In this document: in pieces, positions 9,201 through 20,363 of the stretch
Layout of the letters: each line of letters opens with the position of its first letter
Position numbering within the stretch: position 1 is the first letter of the stretch
From: Propioniciclava tarda
Lineage (GTDB): Bacteria > Actinomycetota > Actinomycetes > Propionibacteriales > Propionibacteriaceae
Length of the DNA stretch: 64,000 nt
Assembly: GCF_900182665.1 (NCBI RefSeq)
Contig: NZ_FXTL01000005.1
Span: 79,680-143,679 of the forward strand
Reading direction: 5' to 3'
Notes under the pieces: model-generated
Seen by the model: only the letters and a program-made list of their open reading frames with translations
What the model was told of the DNA's origin: nothing
Databases searched by the model: none
Translations under genes and position numbers: made by a program

Positions 9201-9496
9201 AGGCCATCGGCGAACCGTTGCAGTTCGTCGTCGGTGAAGTCGACGCCCTCACTGGTGCGGAAGCCGAGCTCGTAGCTCAGCACCTTCTCGCCGTCGACGA
9301 CGAGTTCCGAGGGACGCTCCTCGGTGACCTCGACGCCCAGCGCGGCCAGGTGAGGCATGATCGTCGTGAGCGACATGGGCCGCTTGGTCACGACCTTGAG
9401 GACAGGATCGCCACCGGTTTTCGGCGCTTCCAGATCGAACCTGAGATCGTCAGGTCCGGTCAGTTCGTGCGCCAGGGTGACATCGACATTGTTCAC
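6293..9496 (-). CDS. gdh: NAD-specific glutamate dehydrogenase, large form
   Basis: A 1067-residue enzyme that converts glutamate to 2-oxoglutarate and ammonium with NAD. The catalytic core is clear at [25 protein letters not shown] (about residues 250-275), followed by [13 protein letters not shown]. The mycobacterial and Streptomyces type is about 1600 residues with extra N-terminal ACT-like domains. This protein starts within the last of those and has the length of the shorter 115-kDa class. GTG at 9496 is chosen because ggag lies 8 bases upstream and upstream codons show no homology-like sequence. P5C dehydrogenase nearby feeds glutamate into the same reaction. Confidence 0.93.
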   Translation of the reverse strand: [1067 protein letters not shown]

Positions 9497-9678
9497 TGCA
9501 GTTCTCCAGATTCCGAGATCGTCGGTTGCTGACGGCCGGCACCACGGGAGCTCTGCACGGTTCTTGCGCATCGGCCCGAATACTCCGCGGTGAGTAGGCT
9601 TTCCTTTACCCAATGTATCGGCGAAAACACCGATCCGCAGGCGAATCGCCTCCCCGAGGCGTCCGGCAGAATGGAGCC
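9497..9678. promoter_or_regulatory. Divergent promoter region, gdh / DUF2505
   Basis: 182 bases between divergently transcribed gdh and the DUF2505 gene. It includes an AT-richer patch (ttcctttacccaatgtat, about 9600-9617) suited to promoter elements, but I cannot assign -35 and -10 hexamers confidently. No clear operator palindrome was found. Confidence 0.35.
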
Positions 9679-10164
9679 ATGCAGCTCACCGCACGCCATG
9701 TGTTCGAGGCCTCTTGCGATCGCGTTTTCGCCATGGTCACCGATCCGAGTTTCCTGCTCCAGGCGTGCCGTGACCTCGGCGCGCTGAGCGAAACGATCAG
9801 GGTGGAACCGACCGACGTCGGCGCGATCACTGACGTCGAGGCGGACGTGGAGGTCCCCGGGCCGCTGGCGACCTTCGCCGGACCCACCTCCCGGGTAGTG
9901 GAGCGCATGGAGTGGGGGCCGGCCGACGCCGACGGCGCGCGGAGCGCCCGCTTCAGCATCAAGGTGGTCGGCCTGCCTGTCACGGTGGACGCCGTCGCGC
10001 GGCTCGCCCCCATTCCAGGCGGCTGCGCGGTCGACTACAAGGGCACGCTGGCCGTCAAGGTTCCGCTCATTGGCCCCGTCATCGAGAAGCAGGCGGCGCC
10101 GTTCGTCCTGGAGACGCTCGACGTGCAGCAGCAGACCGGAAACGCCTGGCTGGCGAGTCACTGA
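9679..10164 (+). CDS. DUF2505 domain protein (SRPBCC/START-like fold)
   Basis: A 161-residue protein typical of actinobacterial DUF2505, a family related to polyketide cyclase/START-like ligand-binding folds. The N-terminal stretch LTARHVFEASCDRVFAMVTD and the C-terminal IEKQAAPFVLETLDVQQQTGNAWL are characteristic. No catalytic residues are known for the family. ATG at 9679 is preceded by tggagcc. It is divergent from gdh and convergent with the P5C dehydrogenase gene; no operon partner is visible. Confidence 0.8.
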   Translation: MQLTARHVFEASCDRVFAMVTDPSFLLQACRDLGALSETIRVEPTDVGAITDVEADVEVPGPLATFAGPTSRVVERMEWGPADADGARSARFSIKVVGLPVTVDAVARLAPIPGGCAVDYKGTLAVKVPLIGPVIEKQAAPFVLETLDVQQQTGNAWLASH

Positions 10165-10208
10165 CGCGTCCCTGCGCATGTCCGCTCATCTCTCGGGGCG
10201 AACGGTCC

Positions 10209-11840
10209 TCAGTTCATGTGGGGGTAGCCCGTCGCGGTCGGGGGGACCAGCGTTTCCTTGATCGCCCGCGGGGACGCCCACCGGATCAGGTTCCACATCG
10301 AGCCGGCCTTGTCGTTCGTCCCGGACGCGCGCGCGCCGCCGAACGGCTGCTGGCCGACGACCGCACCGGTCGGCTTGTCGTTGATGTAGAAGTTGCCCGC
10401 GGTGAACCGCAGCCGCGCCGAGGTCTGCTCGATCACGCGGCGATCCGTGGCGAACACCGATCCCGTCAGGGCATACGGCGACGCGGCGTCCACCAGGTCG
10501 AGGACGCGGTCGTAGTCGCGGTCCTCGTAGACGTAGACGCCGAGGATCGGCCCGAAGTACTCGGTCTTGAAAATGTCGGCGTTCGGATCGGTCGACGTGA
10601 CGATCGTCGGCCTCACGTACCAGCCGACCGATCGGTCGTAGGTGCCGCCGGCGATGACCTCCATGGACGGATCCGCGTGGCAGGCGTCCACCACGCCCGA
10701 GAGCTTGCGGAAGGCCCGCTCGTCGATGACGGCGGAGGTGAAGTTCGCCAGGTCGCGGACGTCGCCGACGGCCAGCGCCTCGGCCTGCGCCACGAGGTCG
10801 TCTTTGATGACGGTCCACAGCGACCGCGGGACGTAGGTCCGGGACGCCGCGGAGCACTTCTGCCCGGAGTACTCGAAGGCACCCCGGACGAGGGCGGTGA
10901 CGAGCGCGACCGGGTCAGCGCTCGGGTGCGCGACGACGAAGTCCTTGCCGCCGGTCTCCCCCACCAGGCGCGGGTAACCGCGGTAGCCGGCGATGTTGTC
11001 GCCCACCTGCTTCCACAGGCCCTGGAAGACGCCGGTCGACCCGGTGAAGTGAATGCCGGCCAGGTGCGGGCTGGCCAGGGCGATGTCGGAGACGAGGCGG
11101 CCGTGGCCGGGCACCATGTTGATGACGCCGCGCGGCAGGCCGCACTTGTCGAGGACGTCCATGAAGACGTGGGAGGCGAGGCTCTGGGCCAGCGCCGGCT
11201 TCCACAGCACCACGTTCCCCATGAGGGCCGGGGCGGTGGGCAGGTTGCCCGCAATAGCGGTGAAGTTGAAGGGAGTGATCGCGTACACGAAGCCCTCGAG
11301 CGGGCGGTACTCCATCCGGTTCCAGACCCCGGGCGAGTTCGCGGGCTGCTCGGAGTAGATCTGCTCGGCGAACGCCACGTTGAAGCGCAGGAAGTCGATG
11401 AGCTCACAGGCGGAGTCGATCTCGGCCTGCTGGGCAGTCTTGGCCTGGCCGAGCATGGTGGCGGCGTTGATCGCGGCGCGGTAAGGGCCCGCGAGCATTT
11501 CGGCGGCGCGCAGGAAGATCGCGGCGCGCTCGGAGAACGGCATGGACGCCCACTCGGGAGCGACCCGCAGCGCCCCGGCGATCGCCTGCTCGGTGTCGGC
11601 GTGCGACGCCTGCTGGACGACGCCCAGCACGTGCGCATGCTCGGACGGCATCGTGACCTCGAGCCGGTCCTCGCCGCGTCCGGGACGCCGCTCGTCGCCG
11701 AAGGTGCCGGTGATCTCCACCGGGTCGGCTGCGTAGAGCTCCGCCAGCTTGGCCTGGAGCTCTTCGCGCTCGCTCGTGCCGGGCGCGTAGGTCTTGATCG
11801 GCTCGTTGACGGCGACAGGAACTGAGGTCTTCGCATCCAT
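10209..11840 (-). CDS. pruA: L-glutamate gamma-semialdehyde (P5C) dehydrogenase
   Basis: A 543-residue aldehyde dehydrogenase performing the second step of proline breakdown, oxidising glutamate semialdehyde to glutamate with NAD. Key features are the general base in GETGGKD, the catalytic Cys in GQKCSAASR, and the family ending GPRAI-like region SPRAIKETLVPP. The length fits the actinobacterial monofunctional enzyme. ATG at 11840 gives MDAKTSVPVAVNEPIKTY; alternative ATGs at 11849 and 11864 extend it slightly, and no strong Shine-Dalgarno distinguishes them. No proline dehydrogenase gene is adjacent. Confidence 0.95.
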   Translation of the reverse strand: MDAKTSVPVAVNEPIKTYAPGTSEREELQAKLAELYAADPVEITGTFGDERRPGRGEDRLEVTMPSEHAHVLGVVQQASHADTEQAIAGALRVAPEWASMPFSERAAIFLRAAEMLAGPYRAAINAATMLGQAKTAQQAEIDSACELIDFLRFNVAFAEQIYSEQPANSPGVWNRMEYRPLEGFVYAITPFNFTAIAGNLPTAPALMGNVVLWKPALAQSLASHVFMDVLDKCGLPRGVINMVPGHGRLVSDIALASPHLAGIHFTGSTGVFQGLWKQVGDNIAGYRGYPRLVGETGGKDFVVAHPSADPVALVTALVRGAFEYSGQKCSAASRTYVPRSLWTVIKDDLVAQAEALAVGDVRDLANFTSAVIDERAFRKLSGVVDACHADPSMEVIAGGTYDRSVGWYVRPTIVTSTDPNADIFKTEYFGPILGVYVYEDRDYDRVLDLVDAASPYALTGSVFATDRRVIEQTSARLRFTAGNFYINDKPTGAVVGQQPFGGARASGTNDKAGSMWNLIRWASPRAIKETLVPPTATGYPHMN

Positions 11841-11939
11841 GTACCGCATGATCTCATGCACCAAGCGACTTTGACAGCAATCCTCAGCGCTTCAAGCCCG
11901 CCAGAACCTAACTTCAATGGCCCGTCGGGGCGTCGCTGA

Positions 11940-12761
11940 TCAGCCCGCCTTGGCCGCCTTGCCCTCAGCCTTGGCCGCCTCTTCACGCCGCCTCTTGGCC
12001 GCCTCGACGGACGCCTTGAGCGCGGCCACCAGGTCGACCACTTCGGCGTCCTTCGGACCGGACGACGTGGACGGCATCGGGACGCCCTGGAGCTTGGCCG
12101 ACACCACCTGCTCCAACGCCTCGCGGTAGGAGTCGGTGAACTCGCCGGGATCGAACGCGCCGGCCAGTTGGTCGATGAACATCTTGGCCATCGTGACCTC
12201 GGCGGGGTTGGCCTTGATCTCAGCCGGCGGGGCCGCGAACGACCCGTCGCGCAGCTCGTCCGGCCAGAGCATGGTGTGCATCATCAGCAGGTCGCCCTTG
12301 GCGCGCACGAGTGCCAGGGTCTCGCGGGACCGGAGCGCCACCTTCACGATGCCGGCGCGTCCGGACTCGGCCAGCGCCTCGCGTAGCAGCACGTACGGCT
12401 TCGCGCCGGGCCCCTCGGCCTCCAGGAAGTACGACTTGGCGAAGTAGGACGGGTCGACGTCGTCGAGGTCGACGAACTGGACGATCTCGATGGCCTTCGC
12501 GCTCGGCAGCGGCAGTTCGTCGAAGTCGGACGCCTCGAGCGTCACCATGCGCCCGTCGCCGGCGTCGTACCCCTTGGCGATGTGCTCATACGGCACCTCC
12601 TCGCCGCAGACCTCACAGACACGGCGGTACTTGATGCGCCCGCCGTCGGCGTCGTGGACCTGCCGGAAGGAGATGTCCTTCTCCTCCGTCGCCCCGTACA
12701 ACTTCACGGGGATGGTGACCAGGCCGAACGAGACGGCGCCCTTCCAAATCGATCGAGGCAT
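11940..12761 (-). CDS. ku: DNA end-binding protein Ku
   Basis: A 273-residue prokaryotic Ku that rings double-strand break ends and recruits LigD for non-homologous end joining. It starts MPRSIWKGAVSFGLVTIPVKLY, the family signature, and has the CEVCGEEVPYEHIAKGY region and the LMMHTMLWPDELR segment. The C-terminus is Lys/Ala/Glu-rich (AAKRRREEAAKAEGKAAKAG), a common DNA-binding extension. No ligD is present in the window. I see no normal Shine-Dalgarno before the ATG at 12761, so translation may be leaderless. Confidence 0.96.
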   Translation of the reverse strand: MPRSIWKGAVSFGLVTIPVKLYGATEEKDISFRQVHDADGGRIKYRRVCEVCGEEVPYEHIAKGYDAGDGRMVTLEASDFDELPLPSAKAIEIVQFVDLDDVDPSYFAKSYFLEAEGPGAKPYVLLREALAESGRAGIVKVALRSRETLALVRAKGDLLMMHTMLWPDELRDGSFAAPPAEIKANPAEVTMAKMFIDQLAGAFDPGEFTDSYREALEQVVSAKLQGVPMPSTSSGPKDAEVVDLVAALKASVEAAKRRREEAAKAEGKAAKAG

Positions 12762-12815
12762 GACAGGAGTCTGTCAGGCGTTGGCGAACTGGCCAACGCT
12801 CAGGGCGCTCCGGCC

Positions 12816-13274
12816 TCAGCCGACCAGCTGGGACCACTCCTCTGGCCCGAACCACATCAGGTCGGCGTCGGCCAGGAGCCGCTCATGCGCCGGCGCCGAC
12901 CAGGCCTCGTCCAACGACAGGTCCTGGACGACCGCGCGCACCGACGCGACCTGCGCGGCGGCGTCCGGATCATCGGCGAACAGCGCGCTGACGTGGGAGA
13001 ACGGCAGGCTCACCCGGACGCGTCCCCACTCGTCATCGCCCTCCGCGCCGAGGGGCGCCTCGGCGACGGCGACGAGGCGGTGTCCATGGCGCTGCAGGGC
13101 CACGAGCCCGGCCAGATAGGTCAGCGTGCGCTCGGCGTCCTCCTCATCGGGCGCGCTGAGGCCGAAGGCATCCAGGAAGGCGGCCGTCGGGGCGAACGCG
13201 TCGGCGTCCGACAACACCTCACCGGACGCCCAAGCGGCGAGGTCGGCGGACGCCACCGGCACGAAGACCAACAC
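12816..13274 (-). CDS. DUF6912-like hypothetical protein downstream of secA
   Basis: A 152-residue protein starting MLVFVPVASADLAAW, read from a GTG at 13274 only four bases after the secA stop, so it is almost certainly co-transcribed with secA. Small proteins of this type commonly follow secA in Actinobacteria. It is acidic and Ala/Asp-rich, with a conserved-looking C-terminus (LMWFGPEEWSQL). No catalytic motif or membrane segment is visible and the role is unknown. Confidence 0.75.
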   Translation of the reverse strand: MLVFVPVASADLAAWASGEVLSDADAFAPTAAFLDAFGLSAPDEEDAERTLTYLAGLVALQRHGHRLVAVAEAPLGAEGDDEWGRVRVSLPFSHVSALFADDPDAAAQVASVRAVVQDLSLDEAWSAPAHERLLADADLMWFGPEEWSQLVG

Positions 13275-13278
13275 GGGC

Positions 13279-16014
<2,736 letters not shown>

Positions 16015-16091
16015 GGTGTCTTCGTTCCTTGCCTGTCGAGATGACCCCGGCGTCGATTGGGGGCCGATCCCATCGTAGAGGGTTGAACATG

Positions 16092-16122
16092 GCGCTGCCC
16101 CAGCCGGAAGCTGGGGCAGCGC
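16092..16122 (-). terminator. Terminator hairpin at the end of the amino-acid ABC operon
   Basis: A perfect 13-bp stem (gcgctgccccagc with its complement) with loop cggaa, 15 bases beyond the stop of the ABC ATPase gene and before secA. There is no U tract, so it could also act as an mRNA 3' stabiliser. Confidence 0.65.
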
Positions 16123-16136
16123 TGTGAAGGGAGGTG

Positions 16137-17039
16137 TCAGCCCAGGGAGGGGCTGTGGAATCCGACGCCCGGCGGCAAGTGCCCTCCGCCGGTCTTGTCG
16201 ACCTTCAGATCGCTTTGGTGACGCTCGGCATACGCCGCGTCTTCGTCGCCAGCATGGACGTGAGTGGGGTCGAGGACGCGGCGCAGGAACTCGCGGGTGC
16301 GCGGGTGCTGCGGGTTGCCGATGACGTCCTTGGGGTGGCCCTCCTCGACGATGACACCGCCGTCCATGAAGATGACCCGATCGGCCACCTCGCGGGCGAA
16401 GGCCATCTCGTGGGTCACGACCATCATGGTCATGCCCTCGGCGGCGAGGTCCCGCATGACCGCGAGCACGTCGCCGACGAGCTCGGGGTCGAGGGCCGAG
16501 GTGGGCTCGTCGAACAGCATCAGCTCGGGGTCCATGGACAGGGCGCGCGCGATCGCCACCCGCTGCTGCTGGCCGCCCGACATCTGGCCCGGGTAGGAGC
16601 CACCGCGCTCCCCCAGACCCACCTTCGTGAGGTTCGCCATCGCGATCTTCTCGGCGTCCGCCTTCGGCTTCTTGAGAACGTTGGTCAGGGCCGTGGTGCA
16701 GTTCTGCAGCGCCGTGAGGTGCGGGAAGAGGTTGAACGACTGGAAGACCATGCCCATCTTCGTCCGGAGACGGTCGATGTCGGCGTCCGGATCGGTGATC
16801 TCCTCGTTGATGATGAAGATGCGTCCGGAGGTGGGCTGCTCGAGCAGGTTCACGCAACGCAGCAGGGTGGACTTGCCCGAGCCGGACGGACCGATGACGC
16901 AGACGACCTCGCCTCGGTGGATGGTGGTCGTGATGCCCTTGAGCACCTCCAACTGGCCGAACGACTTGTGCAGGTCGTAGATCTGGATCTCGTCGTCGCG
17001 GTTGCCCGTGGGAATGCGGGGCGCAGAAGTGGTGGTCAT
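16137..17039 (-). CDS. Polar amino-acid ABC transporter, ATP-binding protein (GlnQ/GluA-like)
   Basis: A 300-residue ABC ATPase energising import of a polar amino acid, probably glutamate or glutamine. Walker A is GPSGSGKST, the Q-loop is [13 protein letters not shown], the signature is MSGGQQQR, Walker B is [14 protein letters not shown], and the switch His is in VTHEM. About 40 extra residues follow the usual end near FLRRVL. The ATG at 17039 overlaps the permease stop as ATGA, with aggaagg upstream, so the two are translationally coupled. Confidence 0.93.
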   Translation of the reverse strand: MTTTSAPRIPTGNRDDEIQIYDLHKSFGQLEVLKGITTTIHRGEVVCVIGPSGSGKSTLLRCVNLLEQPTSGRIFIINEEITDPDADIDRLRTKMGMVFQSFNLFPHLTALQNCTTALTNVLKKPKADAEKIAMANLTKVGLGERGGSYPGQMSGGQQQRVAIARALSMDPELMLFDEPTSALDPELVGDVLAVMRDLAAEGMTMMVVTHEMAFAREVADRVIFMDGGVIVEEGHPKDVIGNPQHPRTREFLRRVLDPTHVHAGDEDAAYAERHQSDLKVDKTGGGHLPPGVGFHSPSLG

Positions 17040-17866
17040 CGGGTCGCCTTCCTCGCCTTGTTCTCCATGCGGCGCACCAGCACGGTGAGCGGCAGGGTGA
17101 TGATCAGATAGCACAGGCCGGCCACGATCAGCGGGGTCATGTTGGCGGTGCTGTTCATCAGGTCGCGTCCGAACTTGGTGAGCTCGAAGCCGTTGCTGGC
17201 CAGGCCGATCGCGAACACCAGCGACGAGTCCTTCGTCAGCAGGATCAGCTCGTTGGTCAGCGGCGGAATGACGATCCGGAACGCCTGCGGGAGGACGATC
17301 TTCCGCGTCGCCATGCCGGTGGGCATGCCCAACGAACGGGCCGCCTCGATCTGCCCCTTGGGCACGGCCTGGATGCCGGCCCGGATGGTCTCCGACATGT
17401 AGGCGGCGCTCACCATGCCCAGGGCGATCCAGACGGTCCCGTACGGCTCGAGGGGAACGCGCATGCCCGGGAAGGCGATCGACAGGCCGCCGAACGCCAA
17501 CAAGACGATGAGGGCGGGGACCCCGCGGAAGAACTCGACGTACACGGTCGAGATCCAGCGGTAGGGGGCCACCTGCGACAGCCGCATCAGAGCGAGCAGC
17601 GTCCCGATCGTGAGGCCCACGACGAACGCGCCGGCCGTGTAGGCGATGGTGTTGCCCAGTGCGAGCGGCAGACCGGAGGTGAACGTGCGCAGCACCAGGT
17701 CCGGACGCATGAAGACACGCTGAAGCTGTGGCCCGTCCGCGGTCAGGATGACGGCGAGGACAGCGGCCGCCAACACCACGTACTGCACGATGCGAACGCG
17801 CTGGGCGCGTTTCCGTGGTGAAAGCTTGGGGCGGGCCGGCGCTGCGCCGGCGGTGATGGCAGTCAT
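17036..17866 (-). CDS. Polar amino-acid ABC transporter permease (HisM/GluC-like)
   Basis: A 276-residue inner-membrane permease with a basic N-terminus, a first membrane segment near residues 27-43 and several more helices. The EAA loop ([32 protein letters not shown]) contacts the ATPase. Only one permease gene is present, so a homodimer is likely. Its ATG follows aggaggcccc. It sits between the binding protein (after a strong hairpin) and the ATPase (4-base overlap). Confidence 0.93.
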   Translation of the reverse strand: MTAITAGAAPARPKLSPRKRAQRVRIVQYVVLAAAVLAVILTADGPQLQRVFMRPDLVLRTFTSGLPLALGNTIAYTAGAFVVGLTIGTLLALMRLSQVAPYRWISTVYVEFFRGVPALIVLLAFGGLSIAFPGMRVPLEPYGTVWIALGMVSAAYMSETIRAGIQAVPKGQIEAARSLGMPTGMATRKIVLPQAFRIVIPPLTNELILLTKDSSLVFAIGLASNGFELTKFGRDLMNSTANMTPLIVAGLCYLIITLPLTVLVRRMENKARKATR

Positions 17867-17894
17867 GGGGCCTCCTTGGTGGTCCGATCAGGGA

Positions 17895-17927
17895 GCGCGT
17901 CCGGCACCCTGTGGGTGCCGGACGCGC
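17895..17927 (-). other. Intercistronic hairpin between binding-protein and permease genes
   Basis: A perfect 15-bp stem with a 3-base loop (gcgcgtccggcaccc paired with gggtgccggacgcgc). It sits 22 bases past the binding-protein stop and about 30 bases before the permease start. In ABC operons such hairpins usually reduce read-through and protect the upstream mRNA, so more binding protein than permease is made. Both arms contain the over-represented GCGTCC/GGACGC hexamer. Confidence 0.75.
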
Positions 17928-17948
17928 CGTTGGTGCATGTCGAAGCGA

Positions 17949-18773
17949 CTAGCTCTTGGGAGCGTCGACGCCGAACCACTTCTTGTAGATCGTGTTGTAC
18001 GTGCCGTCGGCCTTGGCAGCCTTGAGCGCGTCGTTCATCGCCGTCAGCAGGGCCGTGTTGTCCTTGCCGAGGTTGAAGCCGTACTCCTCGCCCGTCTGGA
18101 ACTCCTGGACGACCTTCGTCGTCGGGTTGTCCTTGGCGAAGTCGTACATCACGCCGTTGTCGTTGATGGCGCCACCGACCGTGCCGCCGAGCACCGCGTT
18201 GGCGCTGGAGGGCAGGTCGTCGAAGACCTTGGTGGTGTAGCCCATGGCGGACGCGTTCTTGTCCGCGTAGTCCTTGCCGGTGGTGTCGGTCTGGACGGCC
18301 AGCACCTTGCCCTTCAGGTCTTCCATCTTGGTGATGCCCGAGTCGGCCTTCACCAGGAGGGCCTGCGTCGACTTGAAGTACGGATCGGCGAACGCCGTCG
18401 ACTCCTTGCGCTTGTCGGTGATCGTGATGGCGGCGGCGCCGGCGTCACACTTCTTCGCGGCAAAAACGGCGCCGGACGTGATCTGGCCGAACTCGATGTC
18501 GACGATCTCCTGCGTGACGTTGAGCTTCTTGGCGACGACGTCCATGAGGTCGACGTCGAAGCCGACGATCTTGCCGGACGTGTCCTTGTACTGGAACGGC
18601 TTGTAGGCCAGGTGGGTGCAAACGGTGAGCTTGCCGGGGTTGACCAGGGACACGCCGGACGCCGCGGGAGCGGACGTCGCGGTCGAGCTGTTGTTGGCGC
18701 AGGACGCCAGGCTGAGCAGCGACAGGGCTGCTGCGCCCGCCAGCGCAACACGGGTGGAACGGCGAACAGTCAC
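17949..18773 (-). CDS. Polar amino-acid ABC transporter substrate-binding lipoprotein
   Basis: A 274-residue family 3 extracellular solute-binding lipoprotein. The N-terminus has basic residues (VRRSTR), a hydrophobic core and the lipobox LASC, so Cys is the lipidated first residue. The mature part shows KPFQYKDTSGKIVGFDVDLM and the late YNTIYKKWFG typical of the glutamine/glutamate-binding group. GTG at 18773 is chosen because aagaaggag lies 8 bases upstream and the signal peptide starts there. It is the first gene of a three-gene operon. Confidence 0.92.
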   Translation of the reverse strand: MTVRRSTRVALAGAAALSLLSLASCANNSSTATSAPAASGVSLVNPGKLTVCTHLAYKPFQYKDTSGKIVGFDVDLMDVVAKKLNVTQEIVDIEFGQITSGAVFAAKKCDAGAAAITITDKRKESTAFADPYFKSTQALLVKADSGITKMEDLKGKVLAVQTDTTGKDYADKNASAMGYTTKVFDDLPSSANAVLGGTVGGAINDNGVMYDFAKDNPTTKVVQEFQTGEEYGFNLGKDNTALLTAMNDALKAAKADGTYNTIYKKWFGVDAPKS

Positions 18774-19114
18774 CGGGGAACTCCTTCTTGAAGCGAACAC
18801 TGCCCGTATCTTCGCACTTGAGGGCCTGAAGTCCGACACCTGATCGGCCCGGAAAATGCGTCCGTTGGGTCACAGTTGTCAGACGATGTCGAAATCACGC
18901 TGTGATCTTGGCGACACCAGCTCTGGTGAACGTCAATTTTCGCAGGGCGACAAGGCTGATCTCGGTTCTGAGACATGTGGCGTAAACACCGTTTGACGCC
19001 CGTTGCTCACTCTGCTCCCCATGAAACCACCAAGTGCTACTGTCCGGAACAGCCACGGCGAGAGGTTTCCTCGCCGCTGAGTTTCCAGCCAATCAAAGGA
19101 GATGGTTAGGGACC
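18774..19114. promoter_or_regulatory. Divergent intergenic region between two amino-acid transporter operons
   Basis: 341 bases without a gene, holding the promoters of the polar amino-acid operon (minus) and the liv operon (plus). A 5-bp inverted repeat, ATCAC-gct-GTGAT at 18894-18906, is a possible operator. TTGACG at 18993-18998 could be a -35 hexamer, but no convincing -10 lies 17 bases on. Shine-Dalgarno aaggag for livJ is at 19096-19101. I see no riboswitch. Confidence 0.4.
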
Positions 19115-20266
19115 ATGAACAAGCGGTTCATTCAGGCAGCGGCCGCCACGGCGGCCATTGCACTCGCGCTCACCGGCTGCGTCCAGAAGGTCGACAGCGG
19201 CTCCGCGACCACGGGAACGATCAAGATCGGCGTCTTCGAGCCCATGACCGGCGCCAACGGCGGCGGCGGCACGATGGAGGTCGAAGGGGCCAAGCTCGCC
19301 AACAAGCTCTACCCCGAGGTCAACGGCCAGAAGATCGAACTGGTCATCGTCGACAACAAGTCCGACAAGGTCGAGGCCGCCAACGCGGGCAAGCGACTCG
19401 TCGAGCAGGACAAGGTCAAGGCGATCATCGGCTCGTGGGGCTCCGGTCTGTCGATGTCGGCAGGCGCCACCTTCCAGGCCGCCAAGGTGCCGGCCGTCGC
19501 GGCCTCCGCCACGAACCCCAACGTCACGCTGAACAACCCCTACTACTTCCGCGTCTGCTTCATCGACCCCTTCCAGGGCACGGTGCTCGCGCGTCTCGCC
19601 TTCAATGAGCTGAAGGCCAAGAAGGTCTCGGTCATCCAGGAGATCACCAACGACTACTCCGTCGGCCTGGCCAAGTTCTTCACCGACGAGTTCACCAAGC
19701 TCGGCGGCACGGTCGTCGACGGCGGCAAGTACAACACGGGCGACACCGACTTCAACGCCGCCCTGACGACCGTCAAGTCCCAGGCCCCCGACGTCATCTT
19801 CGCGCCCGGAAACTTCACCGAGTCCGCGCTCATCATCAAGCAGGCCCGCCAGCTCGGCCTGACCCAGCCGTTCCTCGGCGGCGACACGTGGGAGACCCCC
19901 GAGTTCATCACCACCGGCGGCGCTGCCGTCGACGGCGCCATGTTCACGACGTTCTTCGCCACTGAGCAGCCGATCAACGACACCTCCAAGAAGTTCATCG
20001 AGGAGTACAAGAAGGAGTACAACAAGGAGCCCAGCGCTGTGGCCGCCCTGGCCTTCGACGCCTACCTCGTGATCCGTGACGCCATGGAGAAGACCAAGAG
20101 CACCGACGGCGAGACGCTGCAGAAGTACCTGTCGACCCTCAAGGCGTTCCCGGGTGCCGCGGGCCCCATCACGATGAACGAGACGCGCGACGCGGTCAAG
20201 GATGTCGTCATCAAGACCGTCTCCGGTGGCAAGTTCACCTACAAGACGACGATCAAGGCCAGCTGA
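19115..20266 (+). CDS. livJ: Branched-chain amino-acid ABC transporter substrate-binding lipoprotein
   Basis: A 383-residue periplasmic-binding-fold lipoprotein of the LivJ/LivK family. The signal peptide MNKRFIQAAAATAAIALALTGC ends in lipobox LTGC. The mature part begins with TIKIGVFEPMTGANGGGG and continues with the family's IIGSWGSG and AALAFDAYLVI segments. Leucine, isoleucine or valine is the likely ligand, but other LivJ-type proteins bind urea or amides. ATG at 19115 gives the complete lipoprotein signal, with aaggag upstream. It heads the livJ-H-M-G-F operon. Confidence 0.92.
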   Translation: MNKRFIQAAAATAAIALALTGCVQKVDSGSATTGTIKIGVFEPMTGANGGGGTMEVEGAKLANKLYPEVNGQKIELVIVDNKSDKVEAANAGKRLVEQDKVKAIIGSWGSGLSMSAGATFQAAKVPAVAASATNPNVTLNNPYYFRVCFIDPFQGTVLARLAFNELKAKKVSVIQEITNDYSVGLAKFFTDEFTKLGGTVVDGGKYNTGDTDFNAALTTVKSQAPDVIFAPGNFTESALIIKQARQLGLTQPFLGGDTWETPEFITTGGAAVDGAMFTTFFATEQPINDTSKKFIEEYKKEYNKEPSAVAALAFDAYLVIRDAMEKTKSTDGETLQKYLSTLKAFPGAAGPITMNETRDAVKDVVIKTVSGGKFTYKTTIKAS

Positions 20267-20281
20267 TTCCCTCAGCGGCGG

Positions 20282-20321
20282 GGGGACGCCGATGGGCGCC
20301 TGAGGCGTCCGAGGCGTCCCC
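20282..20321 (+). other. Intercistronic hairpin between livJ and livH
   Basis: An inverted pair, ggggacgcc (20282-20290) and ggcgtcccc (20313-20321), 15 bases after livJ, with a further gggcgcc/ggcgtcc structure inside the loop and cttct after it. It parallels the hairpin after the other binding-protein gene and likely partially terminates transcription or protects livJ mRNA. Its arms are copies of the abundant GGACGC hexamer. Confidence 0.65.
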
Positions 20322-20363
20322 TTCTGCAATCGGGTTCACCGTCCACTTCTCAGGGGAGCCGCA

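Noticed and set aside
6089..9532. A very long plus-strand open frame opposite gdh
   Set aside because: It is the antisense shadow of a GC-rich gene. Its protein is low-complexity, rich in His, Arg, Asp and Val, with no recognisable domain.
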